Shown in pieces: positions 1 through 8,926 of a stretch of 64,000 nucleotides of DNA. Location: contig NZ_QSSH01000002.1 of assembly GCF_003438495.1 (NCBI RefSeq), forward strand, positions 96,045 to 160,044, written 5' to 3'. This stretch comes from Collinsella sp. TF05-9AC (GTDB taxonomy: Bacteria > Actinomycetota > Coriobacteriia > Coriobacteriales > Coriobacteriaceae). The notes under the pieces were generated by a model. The model did not search any database and had not been told where the DNA came from. It saw only the letters and a list, made by a program, of their open reading frames with translations. The position numbers were made by a program, and so were the translations under genes. Each line of letters opens with the position of its first letter. The stretch's first letter is position 1.

Positions 1-1
1 C

Positions 2-1423
2 TCCTTGTCTCGCAAAGAGAAGGGCTGGGCTGCCTTTTCTGCCCTTGTCTGCTATCTCACCATGCTCAAGACGGTTGAGATTCTGCTTGGAGCAGCTGGC
101 TTGGCTGCCGACAATACAACGGTGGAAGCTCTTCAGAAGGTCGGCCTTACGTCCATTCAGGCGAGTGAGCAGTCCGCACTCTACACTACCTCGCTCGGCT
201 TTTTTGGCTACAGCTCTGGTGTCTTTGGCGGCATTATCGTGGGCTGCCTGGTCGCCTGGATCACCGGCCGCTTTTACAAGACCAAGCTTCCAACGGCGCT
301 GGCGTTTTTTGCGGGCAGTCGAACGGTCCCCATTGTATCGCTGGTCGCCGGTGGCATCCTGGGCGGCATTATGTACTTCGTCTGGCCCGTCATCGGTGGA
401 TGCTTCTCGGGTATTGCGACGTTCGTGAAAGGCTCCGGTCTGGTCGGTACGTTTGTCTATCGCTGGGTGCTCGAGAGCCTTGTGCCGTTTGGCTTGCATC
501 CGTTGCTCGAGACGCCCATGTATTGGACTGAGCTTGGCGGCTCCATGGTCGTCGATGGAACGCGCGTGGTGGGCAATAGCGCCATTCAGCTTGCACAGCT
601 CGCTTCTCCCAGCAGTGACAAGCTCTTGGTTAGGGCCTTCATGGCTGGCTATGGCATTAACGATTACGCGTTGTTCCCGGGCATCGCCCTTGCTATGTGG
701 TCTTGTGCCAAGCCCCAGAACCGCAAGAAGGTTGCTGGTCTTTTAATCCCCACAGTGATTTCGACTGTTTTCTTTGGCGTTACGGAGCCTATTCTCTTTA
801 CGTTCCTGTTTGCCGCCCCCTGGCTCTACTTTGGCGTTTACGCTCCGCTTTCCGGACTGGGTGAAGTTCTCTCGGAGGCAATGGGCGTTTCGGTGTACCA
901 GGGAAATATCAAGGACCTGATCCCATTCTTATTCCGCCCCGAGAAGCTTAATCTGCTTCCATACCTTATCCTGCTCCCCGCCTTTTTCCTGGCAGCTTTC
1001 TTCCTCTTCCGGTTCTTTATTACTAAGTTCGATATCAAGACGCCCGGTCGAGACGATGGTGACGATATTGAGTTGATCAACAGCAGAGCCGAGTTCGAGG
1101 CAAAGGCCGCTGAGGCAAAGGGCGAGTCTGATAGCACTCCCGAGAAGGCAGTCCAGGGCCGTGCGGCCAAGGACAGCGCGCTTGCTGTTGGCATTGTCGA
1201 AGCGCTTGGTGGAGCCGACAACATTGATGATCTTGACAACTGCATCTCACGTCTTCGCGTGATTGTCAAGGATGGTTCTAAGGTTGCAGACGACGAGGTG
1301 TTCACCAAGAATCTTGAAGCTATGGGCGTTATCCGCCTGAGCGACAAGGCAATCCAGGTCATTTACGGTCCTCGTGTCGGCGAAGTCGCTTCTGAGGTGC
1401 ACGAAGTTCTCGGTGACGAGTAA
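2..1423 (+). CDS. PTS EIIBC, alpha-glucoside/maltose type (5' partial)
   Basis: Membrane permease and phosphotransfer subunit that imports and phosphorylates a sugar. The frame is open to the window edge and the first in-frame start is a TTG at 5 with no visible ribosome site, so the true start is probably upstream. Residues 1 to about 345 (counted from position 5) are a glucose-superfamily EIIC with many membrane segments and the conserved GVTEP motif near 258-262. A charged linker follows, then an EIIB domain from about 390 with the phospho-cysteine motif NCISRLR at Cys413. No EIIA domain is fused. The nearby GH4 enzyme and RpiR regulator suggest an alpha-glucoside substrate; exact sugar is inference. 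Confidence 0.85.
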   Translation, partial: SLSRKEKGWAAFSALVCYLTMLKTVEILLGAAGLAADNTTVEALQKVGLTSIQASEQSALYTTSLGFFGYSSGVFGGIIVGCLVAWITGRFYKTKLPTALAFFAGSRTVPIVSLVAGGILGGIMYFVWPVIGGCFSGIATFVKGSGLVGTFVYRWVLESLVPFGLHPLLETPMYWTELGGSMVVDGTRVVGNSAIQLAQLASPSSDKLLVRAFMAGYGINDYALFPGIALAMWSCAKPQNRKKVAGLLIPTVISTVFFGVTEPILFTFLFAAPWLYFGVYAPLSGLGEVLSEAMGVSVYQGNIKDLIPFLFRPEKLNLLPYLILLPAFFLAAFFLFRFFITKFDIKTPGRDDGDDIELINSRAEFEAKAAEAKGESDSTPEKAVQGRAAKDSALAVGIVEALGGADNIDDLDNCISRLRVIVKDGSKVADDEVFTKNLEAMGVIRLSDKAIQVIYGPRVGEVASEVHEVLGDE

Positions 1424-1485
1424 AACGCGCAAGTGGCTTTCAATTGCATAGCGCAATTCCAGGGCTTGGCTTCCTATCGCATGAT

Positions 1486-2238
1486 TTAGGGGGCCAGGCC
1501 TTCTTGTTTTAGATTGTCAAGGCAGATACTCAATAGTTCTTCGAATGCGAGAATACAACTTCCGGTAAAGCAGTTAGGCTTAACGTTCTTAAGATCCATT
1601 GGGTGATCGTCATGTATCGTAAAGATCGCGTCTGCCGTCTTGGCGAGCTCGCTGTCTTCGTTGCCGGTAAACGCGAGGGTCGTAATGCCCGCGTCGTGGC
1701 ATGCCCTTGCGGTTTCCAGGATGGCTTCTGTCTGGCCCGATTTGGATATGAGCATCATGCAGCTGAGCGTATTTCGGTTGGATTCGACAAACTGATCGGT
1801 TTCTAGGAAGACCTGTATGACGGCCAAAAAGCCAAGTCCAACGAGCTTAGTCGCCATGTACTGCGCAACGATGCGTGAGAAGCCCTCTCCGTTTACTCCG
1901 ATCATTCTGTTGCGATGCAGTGCGGCGATGAATACGTCTACATCTCCGGTGTGACATACGAAGTGGACGCTACTGTCTTTGAGTGATTGATTCATTTCGC
2001 GGGAGACATGCTGAAGGTGCTTGAGATCGTACATCATTTCGCGGTAGCCACGGTAGCCGAGCTTTTTCGAAAGCCTGATGACTGTCGTCATGCTGGTAAA
2101 GCATGCCATGGCGACGGGTTTTATGCCAATATCATCGAGGGTGTCGATATTGTTGAGTAGGTATTCGAGTACGCTTTGCTCGGTTTCGGATAGCTTTGCG
2201 GCTGAGTAGAGCTTGGAAATCTGCTTTTTATCAACCAT
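1486..2238 (-). CDS. RpiR/MurR-family transcriptional regulator
   Basis: Sugar-phosphate-responsive repressor or activator, 250 residues. An N-terminal RpiR helix-turn-helix occupies about residues 1-77. A SIS sugar-phosphate-binding domain follows at about 105-230, with the typical SKSGQT stretch. A longer open frame runs upstream, but the ATG at 2238 is preceded by AAGGAAG at the right distance and begins the family N-terminus (MVDKKQ). It is convergent with the PTS gene and divergent from the GH4 gene, so it probably controls both through the 2239-2413 intergenic region. Confidence 0.88.
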   Translation of the reverse strand: MVDKKQISKLYSAAKLSETEQSVLEYLLNNIDTLDDIGIKPVAMACFTSMTTVIRLSKKLGYRGYREMMYDLKHLQHVSREMNQSLKDSSVHFVCHTGDVDVFIAALHRNRMIGVNGEGFSRIVAQYMATKLVGLGFLAVIQVFLETDQFVESNRNTLSCMMLISKSGQTEAILETARACHDAGITTLAFTGNEDSELAKTADAIFTIHDDHPMDLKNVKPNCFTGSCILAFEELLSICLDNLKQEGLAP

Positions 2239-2266
2239 CGGTGCTTCCTTCCCGCCGGACGTGTGT

Positions 2267-2341
2267 GGCCGCTTCCGTTGCGTAAATAATAACTCCTTGG
2301 GGAATTCCTTTCCCGCCTTGCAACCGGGGCGGGAAGCGGCC
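2267..2341. promoter_or_regulatory. Divergent regulatory region with inverted repeat between rpiR and GH4 gene
   Basis: GGCCGCTTCC at 2267-2276 is matched by GGAAGCGGCC at 2332-2341. TTCCCGCC occurs twice (near 2248 and 2309) with one inverted copy next to the right arm. A TACAAT -10-like box lies at 2354-2359, inside a GGATACAATATCC palindrome ahead of the GH4 gene. Role as an RpiR operator is inference from position. Confidence 0.4.
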
Positions 2342-2413
2342 CTCCATGCTGGATACAATATCCAAACACAGGCGAACCATGCAATATTGAATGTGCTAAT
2401 TGGGGGTTTCGAT

Positions 2414-3787
2414 ATGAAACTTACGGTCATAGGTGGCGGTGGCGTCCGCTCCATGTTTTTGGCAAAGAGCATAGCCCAGCAGGCGTCATCGCTTGGAATC
2501 GACGAACTTGTGTTTATGGACAATGATCCCGAGAAGCTGCGCATCTACGGTGGCCTTGCCGCCCATGTCTCGGGCATGCTTTGCCCCACGCTTAATTTTT
2601 CACTGACGGGCGATGCAGTCGAGGCCGTTAAGGACGCCGATTACGTGATCACGACGATTCGCGTCGGTGGGGACCATATGCGCGTTCGCGATGAGCGCAT
2701 TGCTCTTTCGCATGGGGTTCTTGGCCAAGAGACGACTGGCGCAGCCGGCGTGTCTTTTGCCATGCGTTCCGTCCCTGCGCTTGCTTCGTATTGCGAGTTA
2801 ATCAAGAAGTACGCAAAGCCGGACGTCAAGGTGTTTAACTTTACTAATCCCGCTGGCGTCGTATCTCAGGCCCTACGCGATATGGGCTATGATTTTACTT
2901 ATGGCATTTGCGATGCTCCCTCGGGCATGTTGCATCAGTTTGCCGAGTATAAAGGCGTTGATCCCGCATCGGTTCAGGGCGAGTGCTATGGACTCAACCA
3001 CCTCTCGTTCTTCCGCAATGTGACGGTTGACGGCGAGGACATCATGTCCGACTTGATCCACGACGACGGGGCATATGCTCATACAGATCTTAGGTTCTTC
3101 GAGAAGGACCTCGTTCTAAATCGCGGATGCGTGCCAAATGAGTACCTATACTATTTCTACTATCGCGAGCGCGCCGTTGCCAACGTTCTCTCTTCGCCCC
3201 AGACGCGCGGTGAACTAATCGAAGAAATTAATCGAGAAATGACGAGCGAGCTTGCATCTATCGATATTGAGAACGACTTCGAAAAAGGCCTCGCGTGCTT
3301 TGAGAAGTGGTACGGAATGCGCGAAAACAACTACATGGCGGCCGAGACGGGTATTCATCGCGACAAGCCGTGGACGTTTGACGTGTACGGCAAAGATGCT
3401 GGCGGATACGCAGGTGTCGCGCTCCGCTTCATGGATATTGCTCGCTCTGGCAAGACGCAGCAGATGATCCTGTGCACCCCCAACAATGGCGCCATCCCCG
3501 GCCTTCTCGATACAGATGTCATTGAGTCAACGTGCGATATCTCCACCGATGGCTGCGTGCCGCATCGCGTCGAAGCCGATTCTGTGCCCGCGGGAAACCT
3601 CGAATTGATTCGTCGCGTCAAGTACTACGAGCGCACCGTGGCGCGTGGCATCGTTAACCGATCGAAGCGCGACATTGTCGAGAGCCTCGCGATGCACCCG
3701 CTCGTTAATTCGTACTCCTTGGCGAAAGATATCGCCGCGCAGTACTTTGAGCTTAACCGCGACTACATCGACGGCTGGACAGACTAG
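2414..3787 (+). CDS. Glycoside hydrolase family 4, probable 6-phospho-alpha-glucosidase
   Basis: NAD- and metal-dependent cleavage of a phosphorylated disaccharide delivered by the PTS. 457 residues, usual GH4 length. Rossmann motif GGGGVRS is at residues 7-13, TNPAG at 144-148, and the metal and specificity motif CDAP at 166-169, followed by LNHLSFF with His196. In this family CDMP marks 6-phospho-alpha-glucosidases, so CDAP is a near match that leaves the anomer specificity somewhat open. The ATG at 2414 was chosen over an upstream open frame because it starts the Rossmann fold directly; its ribosome site (TTGGGGGT) is weak. Confidence 0.85.
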   Translation: MKLTVIGGGGVRSMFLAKSIAQQASSLGIDELVFMDNDPEKLRIYGGLAAHVSGMLCPTLNFSLTGDAVEAVKDADYVITTIRVGGDHMRVRDERIALSHGVLGQETTGAAGVSFAMRSVPALASYCELIKKYAKPDVKVFNFTNPAGVVSQALRDMGYDFTYGICDAPSGMLHQFAEYKGVDPASVQGECYGLNHLSFFRNVTVDGEDIMSDLIHDDGAYAHTDLRFFEKDLVLNRGCVPNEYLYYFYYRERAVANVLSSPQTRGELIEEINREMTSELASIDIENDFEKGLACFEKWYGMRENNYMAAETGIHRDKPWTFDVYGKDAGGYAGVALRFMDIARSGKTQQMILCTPNNGAIPGLLDTDVIESTCDISTDGCVPHRVEADSVPAGNLELIRRVKYYERTVARGIVNRSKRDIVESLAMHPLVNSYSLAKDIAAQYFELNRDYIDGWTD

Positions 3788-3877
3788 TCTGGACGTTAAA
3801 ACTAGAAATTATGGATGGGCGGACCGGCGTTTATATTGGCGCCCGTTCGCCCTGCTTAGTAAGAAAACGGGTATAGA

Positions 3878-4705
3878 GTGAACTTGCGAGAGAACTTCAA
3901 TGTCTTTCTGGAATCGGGCGATCGGGCGAAGGAATGCCGGAGTGGCTGCACGATGGCGTTATATATCCCCTTGTTTGTTATGAGCGCGCTTCAAATTGGT
4001 GTATCAAACGTTGCAACTGAGCTCGCCTATATCAATCCGTCCATTACGCTTATTTGCACTGTGGTCGCGGCCTTTTTAAACCTGCTTCTATCGAATGTGG
4101 CTTTTTCATTATTTGCCGTCGACCGGTCCAAAGAGACGGTGCAACCTGCTCGAACCCCTCCGGTTTATCTCTTGGCCTCGACGGTTCCCCTCCAGATTTC
4201 TGGGGCGCTGCTAATTTATTTGGTTCACTTGATTTTATCGGCAATTGTAGTCTTTGCCTCGCTTGCGAGCAGTCAGCTCGGGGTGTTGTGCTCGCTTGTG
4301 GTGGCAGTAATCGTGACGCTTCTTTCCGCGTCGTTCGTATTCGTGTTAATTGAAGATGCGGACGTGGAGCAGAGGGGACTACGAGGCATTCGGTTTGCAC
4401 CACGCTACATCATGCGTTCGGTCACGGTGCTTCGTTCCTCCTGGAGAGAAATCGCGCGTCCCGCAACGCTGCTGGTGGCATGGAACCTGGTTGCAAGTTG
4501 CGCTATCCAGGTTCTTGTTGGATGGGTAGTTTCGAGTGCGGCGCTGCCGTCGGCACTTTCAGTGACGGCGCTTGTGCATGAGGGACTTTATTATGGGGCG
4601 TTTGCTTATATGCTGCTTTTGCTAGTTCATTGTGCGGTTGCGAGTTGGCTCGAAATTGACGTGCTCATGGGGGTGTCCTTGTGCGTATCCGAGCAGGATC
4701 GATAG
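3878..4705 (+). CDS. Polytopic membrane protein of unknown function
   Basis: Not recognised. 275 residues starting at GTG 3878. About six hydrophobic segments can be seen, at roughly residues 25-47, 52-76, 95-118, 122-148, 195-220 and 225-260. A short charged loop (about 150-185) separates the third/fourth from the last pair. No catalytic motif is evident. Composition is less GC-rich than neighbours, with many AT-ending codons. It follows the GH4 gene by 90 bp and could share its transcript. Confidence 0.55.
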   Translation: MNLRENFNVFLESGDRAKECRSGCTMALYIPLFVMSALQIGVSNVATELAYINPSITLICTVVAAFLNLLLSNVAFSLFAVDRSKETVQPARTPPVYLLASTVPLQISGALLIYLVHLILSAIVVFASLASSQLGVLCSLVVAVIVTLLSASFVFVLIEDADVEQRGLRGIRFAPRYIMRSVTVLRSSWREIARPATLLVAWNLVASCAIQVLVGWVVSSAALPSALSVTALVHEGLYYGAFAYMLLLLVHCAVASWLEIDVLMGVSLCVSEQDR

Positions 4706-4837
4706 CCCGAAGATGAAGCCGCGTTTTCGACATTGAGTTCCTGCGTACCTTGCTTTCTAAGCAGAATTGGCGCGCCGTTTGTTAACAATCGTTTTCCAAG
4801 AATTCTTTTGTTGCTCATTTTATAGACTTCTCATTGC

Positions 4838-4843
4838 TATAAT
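4838..4843 (+). promoter_or_regulatory. -10 box (TATAAT) ahead of MFS gene
   Basis: A perfect TATAAT lies 37 bp before the MFS start codon. No good -35 at 16-18 bp was seen (TCATTT is the best). The 4706-4880 intergenic stretch is otherwise AT-rich and featureless. Confidence 0.5.
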
Positions 4844-4880
4844 CGCCCACCGCTCAAGATAATCGGAGAGGTTTTCCTAT

Positions 4881-6077
4881 ATGGCTCAAACAAAGCAAGA
4901 CGGCATCACGCTCAGGCAGTGGCTCCCGCTCATCGGGCTCACCTGCTGCGCGTTCGTGTTCAACACGTCGGAGTTTATGCCCATCGGCCTTTTGACTGAT
5001 ATCGCCGCGTCGTTCTCGCTCACCGAGGCCCAGGCGGGCATCATGATCTCGGTCTATGCCTGGGGCGTCATGCTGCTGTCGCTGCCGCTCATGGTGTTCG
5101 CCTCGCGTTTTGAGTTCAAGCGGATGCTGCTGGGCGTGCTGGCTGTGTTCTCGCTCGGTCAGTTCCTGTCCGCTGTGGCGCCGACCTATCCCATCCTGGT
5201 CTGCGCGCGCCTGGTGGTCGCTTGCGCACATGCCGTGTTCTGGTCAGTCGCCTCGATTATGGCCTCGCGCCTGGTCGACACTCGCCACGGCGCGCTCGCC
5301 ATCAGCATGATCGCTACGGGCTCGTCCATCGCGCAGATCTTTGGCCTGCCGCTCGGTCGCGCCATTGGCTTGGCCGTGGGCTGGCGCATGACGTTTGCCG
5401 TGGTCGGGGGCCTCTCAGCCATCGCGGTCGTCTACCAGGCAGCGGTGTTCCCGGCCATGCCGGCGGGTGAGCGCTTTACTGTCAAACAGCTGCCCGAGCT
5501 GCTCAAGAACCCGCTCCTCATCGCGCTCTACGCAGTCACGGTCTTCATGGCGACCGGCTATTACGCAAGCTACAGCTATATCGAGCCCTTCCTGGCGCAG
5601 GTCGCGCACGTCGATGCGGGCGCCATTACCATGACGCTGACGGCGTTTGGCTGCTCTGGTTTGCTCGGAAGCTGGCTGTTTGGCCGCCTGTTCGATGGGC
5701 ATCGCTTCCCGTTCTTGGCTATCACGCTCTCCGGCGTGCCGGTGGCCCTGCTGCTCATGGGGCCGGCCGCATCGTCGCTCGTGACAGTGCTTGCCGTCTG
5801 CGCACTGTGGGGTTGCTGCGCCACGGCCTTTAACGTGGCGTTTCAGGCCGAGCTCATCAAGCACACGCCGGCAGATTCGTCGGCCGTCGCCATGTCGATC
5901 TTCTCGGGCCTGTTCAACCTCGGTATCGGCACGGGTACCGCGATCGGCGGAGCCGTGGTTTCGGGTCCCGGTATCGCCTGGATCGGCTTTGTGGGCGGGG
6001 CGATTGCCGTCGTGGGCGTCATCCTCGCCATCACCGTGCTGTTTCCGGCCATCCGCCGCGCCAAGCCCGTCGCCTAA
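4881..6077 (+). CDS. MFS transporter, sugar-efflux/SotB-AraJ type
   Basis: Twelve-helix major facilitator exporter, 398 residues. The opening segment with NTSEFMPIGLL is typical of the AraJ/SotB/YdhP-like drug and sugar efflux group, and the cytoplasmic loop between helices 2 and 3 (SRFEFKR) is in the right place. Substrate cannot be read from sequence. The ATG at 4881 has an upstream GAGAGG-like ribosome site near 4866-4871. The gene stands alone, with a promoter before it and a large hairpin after it. Confidence 0.82.
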   Translation: MAQTKQDGITLRQWLPLIGLTCCAFVFNTSEFMPIGLLTDIAASFSLTEAQAGIMISVYAWGVMLLSLPLMVFASRFEFKRMLLGVLAVFSLGQFLSAVAPTYPILVCARLVVACAHAVFWSVASIMASRLVDTRHGALAISMIATGSSIAQIFGLPLGRAIGLAVGWRMTFAVVGGLSAIAVVYQAAVFPAMPAGERFTVKQLPELLKNPLLIALYAVTVFMATGYYASYSYIEPFLAQVAHVDAGAITMTLTAFGCSGLLGSWLFGRLFDGHRFPFLAITLSGVPVALLLMGPAASSLVTVLAVCALWGCCATAFNVAFQAELIKHTPADSSAVAMSIFSGLFNLGIGTGTAIGGAVVSGPGIAWIGFVGGAIAVVGVILAITVLFPAIRRAKPVA

Positions 6078-6092
6078 CCATATCCCCTCATC

Positions 6093-6159
6093 AGTTGCGG
6101 TGAAATACGGATTGTTTAGCCCAATAAACCTGGCAAACAGTCCGTATTTCACCGCAACT
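6093..6159. terminator. Long perfect stem-loop between MFS and GH13 genes
   Basis: Perfect 19-bp arms at 6093-6111 and 6141-6159. The pairing continues imperfectly into the loop (TTGTTT with AAACAG), giving close to 30 paired positions. Only TTATTTT follows, not a full U-run. It may terminate the MFS transcript or protect its 3' end. Confidence 0.5.
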
Positions 6160-6230
6160 TATTTTAGGGAAGGGGGTGCACGCTGGGCATACAATGGATG
6201 TCGTTGTGTTGAGCTTACCGGGAGGTTGCT

Positions 6231-7607
6231 ATGTGGGCATACGAGACGACGTTCTATCAGATCTATCCGCTGGGCTTTTGTGGAGCTCCGCGCGAAAACG
6301 CCGCCCCTGTTGCCGAGGATGAGCTCGCCCAGGCCGCCGATGCCACAGCTAGCCCCGATGCGCCCATCATGAAGATTGCCAAATGGGCCGACTACCTGCA
6401 GGAACTCGGCGTTGGCACTGTGCTCATCAACCCGCCGCTCGAGTCCGATAGCCACGGCTACGATACGCGCAGCCTGCGCCATATCGACCGCCGCCTGGGT
6501 GGGGATGTCGACTTTGCCGCCGTGTGCGACACACTGCATGCCCACGGTATCCGCGTGGTGCTCGATGCCGTCTTCAACCACGTCGGCCGCGGTTTTTGGG
6601 CCTTCCGCGATGTGCAGGAGCGCAAGTGGGATTCGCCGTACAAGGATTGGTTCCACATCAGCTTTGACGGTGACTCGTGCTACGGCGACGGCTTTTGGTA
6701 TGAGGGCTGGGAGGGCCATTTTGAGCTTGTGAAGCTCAACCTGCAAAACCCCGCCGTGGTCAATTACCTGCTTGAGTCCGTGCGTCGCTGGGCCGAGGTC
6801 TTTGGCGTCGACGGCCTGCGCTTGGACGTTGCCTATATGCTCGACCGCGACTTCATGCGCCGCCTGCACGCTTTTACCCGTGAGCTCAAGCCCGACTTTG
6901 TGCTGATTGGCGAGACGCTCCACGGCGACTACAACCAAATCGTCAACGACGAGATGCTCGACTCCTGCACCAACTACGAGTGCTACAAGGGCCTGTACTC
7001 CAGCTTTAACTCGGTCAACATGTTCGAGATCGCCCATTCGCTGCATCGCCAGTTTGGCGGCGACCCCTGGTGCATCTACCGCGGCAAACACCTGCTGTCG
7101 TTTGTCGACAACCACGACGTGCCGCGCCTGGCGAGCATCCTCACCGACAAGTCGTGCCTGCGTCCCGCCTATGGCATGCTCTTTGGCATGCCGGGCATTC
7201 CGTGCGTCTACTATGGCAGCGAGTGGGGAATTGCTGGTGAAAAGGGCGGCCCCGATGGCGACTGGGCGCTGCGCCCTGCGCTCGATGAGCCTGCGCCCAA
7301 CGAGCTGACGGCCTTCATCACGCAGCTGGCGCACCTGCGCTCGGCAAACGACGCGGCGGCCCGTGCTCTCAACTACGGTGCCTATCGCAATGTGGTGATC
7401 CAGAACAAGCAGCTGCTGTTCGAGCGCGCCTGCGACGACGCGACGGTGCTCGTGGCGGTGAACGCCGTGGACGAGCCTTACACCTTTGGCGCCGGCGAGC
7501 TCAACGGCTCCTTTGTCGATTTGCTTGCCGACGGCGTGCCCACGGTCGAGCTGGCGGGCTCCCTTGAGCTTGCGCCCTACGAGGTGCGCTATCTGTTGAG
7601 GGCCTAG
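6231..7607 (+). CDS. GH13 alpha-amylase-family glycosidase, cytoplasmic
   Basis: Hydrolase acting on alpha-1,4-glucans or maltodextrins, 458 residues, no signal peptide. The four GH13 signature regions are present: DAVFNH at 112-117, GLRLDV with nucleophile Asp199, GETL with acid/base Glu228, and FVDNHD with His295-Asp296. The first strand (TTFYQIYPLGF) and short C-terminal beta domain resemble intracellular maltodextrin hydrolases and cyclomaltodextrinases. GAGGTTGCT precedes the ATG. The next gene begins 3 bp after the stop. Confidence 0.88.
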   Translation: MWAYETTFYQIYPLGFCGAPRENAAPVAEDELAQAADATASPDAPIMKIAKWADYLQELGVGTVLINPPLESDSHGYDTRSLRHIDRRLGGDVDFAAVCDTLHAHGIRVVLDAVFNHVGRGFWAFRDVQERKWDSPYKDWFHISFDGDSCYGDGFWYEGWEGHFELVKLNLQNPAVVNYLLESVRRWAEVFGVDGLRLDVAYMLDRDFMRRLHAFTRELKPDFVLIGETLHGDYNQIVNDEMLDSCTNYECYKGLYSSFNSVNMFEIAHSLHRQFGGDPWCIYRGKHLLSFVDNHDVPRLASILTDKSCLRPAYGMLFGMPGIPCVYYGSEWGIAGEKGGPDGDWALRPALDEPAPNELTAFITQLAHLRSANDAAARALNYGAYRNVVIQNKQLLFERACDDATVLVAVNAVDEPYTFGAGELNGSFVDLLADGVPTVELAGSLELAPYEVRYLLRA

Positions 7608-7610
7608 GCC

Positions 7611-8180
7611 ATGGCAGCGTCTGACGAGGGCTATCAACATATTGAGCATGGGTTTGAGCCCGTGTTCGACCAGCACTCGCGCGTTTTGGTGCTCGGATCG
7701 TTTCCCTCGGTGCTGTCGCGCGCTAATGCCTTTTATTACGGCAACCCTCAGAATCGCTTTTGGCGTGTGATGGCCACGTGCCTCGGTATGCCTGTGCCGC
7801 CCAACGAGGGCGATCCTTTGGCAAGCGGTGAGCCCGCGACGCTCGATGCCTCCATTGCCGCCAAGCGGGCCATGCTGCTGAACGGCGGCGTGGCCCTGTG
7901 GGATGCAATCGAGAGCTGCGACATTAAGGGCTCGAGCGACGCGAGCATCCGCAACGTTGTGCCGGCACATATCGAGCGCATTACCGGCGCAGCTCCCATT
8001 GAGCAGGTGATATGCAACGGTGGTACAGCTGGCCGGCTCTACAAGCGCTATCTACAAGAGCGCACCGGGCTGCCGGCCATCGTTCTGCCGTCGACAAGTC
8101 CCGCCAATGCGGCGTGGCGTCTGGAACGCCTTGTCGAGCGTTGGAGCGGCGCCGCTGATTGGCAGGCTTTTTCGATTTAG
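7611..8180 (+). CDS. DNA-deoxyinosine (hypoxanthine) glycosylase, UDG superfamily family 6
   Basis: Base-excision repair enzyme that removes deaminated adenine from DNA, 189 residues. The LGSFPS motif near residues 28-33 and the closing LPSTSPAN near 163-170 are the two active-site loops of the uracil-DNA-glycosylase fold as seen in this family. YYGNPQNRFW (44-53) is also characteristic. It follows the GH13 gene by 3 bp and overlaps the convergent downstream gene by 4 bp. Confidence 0.8.
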   Translation: MAASDEGYQHIEHGFEPVFDQHSRVLVLGSFPSVLSRANAFYYGNPQNRFWRVMATCLGMPVPPNEGDPLASGEPATLDASIAAKRAMLLNGGVALWDAIESCDIKGSSDASIRNVVPAHIERITGAAPIEQVICNGGTAGRLYKRYLQERTGLPAIVLPSTSPANAAWRLERLVERWSGAADWQAFSI

Positions 8181-8833
8181 CAGTTTGAGTGCTCGGCAAG
8201 ATGCCTCATAACGGCGTGCCAGATCGGTGTGGGCAGTGCAGGCGTGGCGCGCACCATGCCGTCGGTGTCGACGCCGCCCGTTGCGGCGCCACTGAGCTTC
8301 TGCGCGTGTTCGACGGAACACCCCATACGAACGGCGCCCACGAGCTTGTCCATGGCCTCCGAAAACGGTCGCCGCAAGAGTCCCATGCGCGGGGAGCGAC
8401 GAAGCGCCGCAATGCCGCTGCCAGCGCAGATGGCAACGCCGCCACACCACAATTGGTTATGGCGCTCACATGCCTTGTGCAGGCGAACGGCGGTCTCACG
8501 CGCCTGCTCAGTGCCCTGTTGTGCGGCTCGAATCGCGGCGTAGACACGCGTTCCCGTACCGCCAAAGCGCTCAAGCGCCTGCTCGATGGCTGTCAACGTC
8601 TTATCGTCAGCCACATCTTCAATGGCCAGCACGATGCCATCGGCAACGCTGCCGGCGTCATTTGCCTTCAAGTCGACCGGGTGGGGGAGTGCGGTGCCGG
8701 AAAGCTGTGCATAGGCGGTGATGGCATCCTGCAGGTCCCAGAGCAAAAACTCAAGATCGTCGCTATTGGGAATGCTGATATACGCAATGGTTTGCAGTGT
8801 TTTTGGTACATCGCCGCGTGCGGTCGTCTCCAT
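8177..8833 (-). CDS. Flavodoxin-like/NAD(P)H-dependent oxidoreductase (tentative)
   Basis: 218 residues with a strong ribosome site (AAAGGAGG) 5 nt before the ATG at 8833, so the gene is real although the opposite strand is also open. The N-terminal half alternates hydrophobic strands with helices. The block WCGGVAICAGSGIAAL near 135-150, followed by SPRMG and SEAMDKLV, resembles flavodoxin-like NADPH-dependent reductases of Coriobacteria, from memory only. No firm motif was found. It is divergent from the aminotransferase. Confidence 0.45.
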   Translation of the reverse strand: METTARGDVPKTLQTIAYISIPNSDDLEFLLWDLQDAITAYAQLSGTALPHPVDLKANDAGSVADGIVLAIEDVADDKTLTAIEQALERFGGTGTRVYAAIRAAQQGTEQARETAVRLHKACERHNQLWCGGVAICAGSGIAALRRSPRMGLLRRPFSEAMDKLVGAVRMGCSVEHAQKLSGAATGGVDTDGMVRATPALPTPIWHAVMRHLAEHSNC

Positions 8834-8926
8834 GCTGCCTCCTTTCCGGTTGGTTTCCGTTTAGGTTACACCGTCTGGTGGCGCCCCGCCGCGCTATCCT
8901 AGTGCAACCCTTACGAAAGGAACGCC

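Noticed and set aside
8189..8902. 237-codon + strand frame opposite the flavodoxin-like gene
   Set aside because: No ribosome site, whereas the - strand gene has AAAGGAGG and coherent protein-like sequence.
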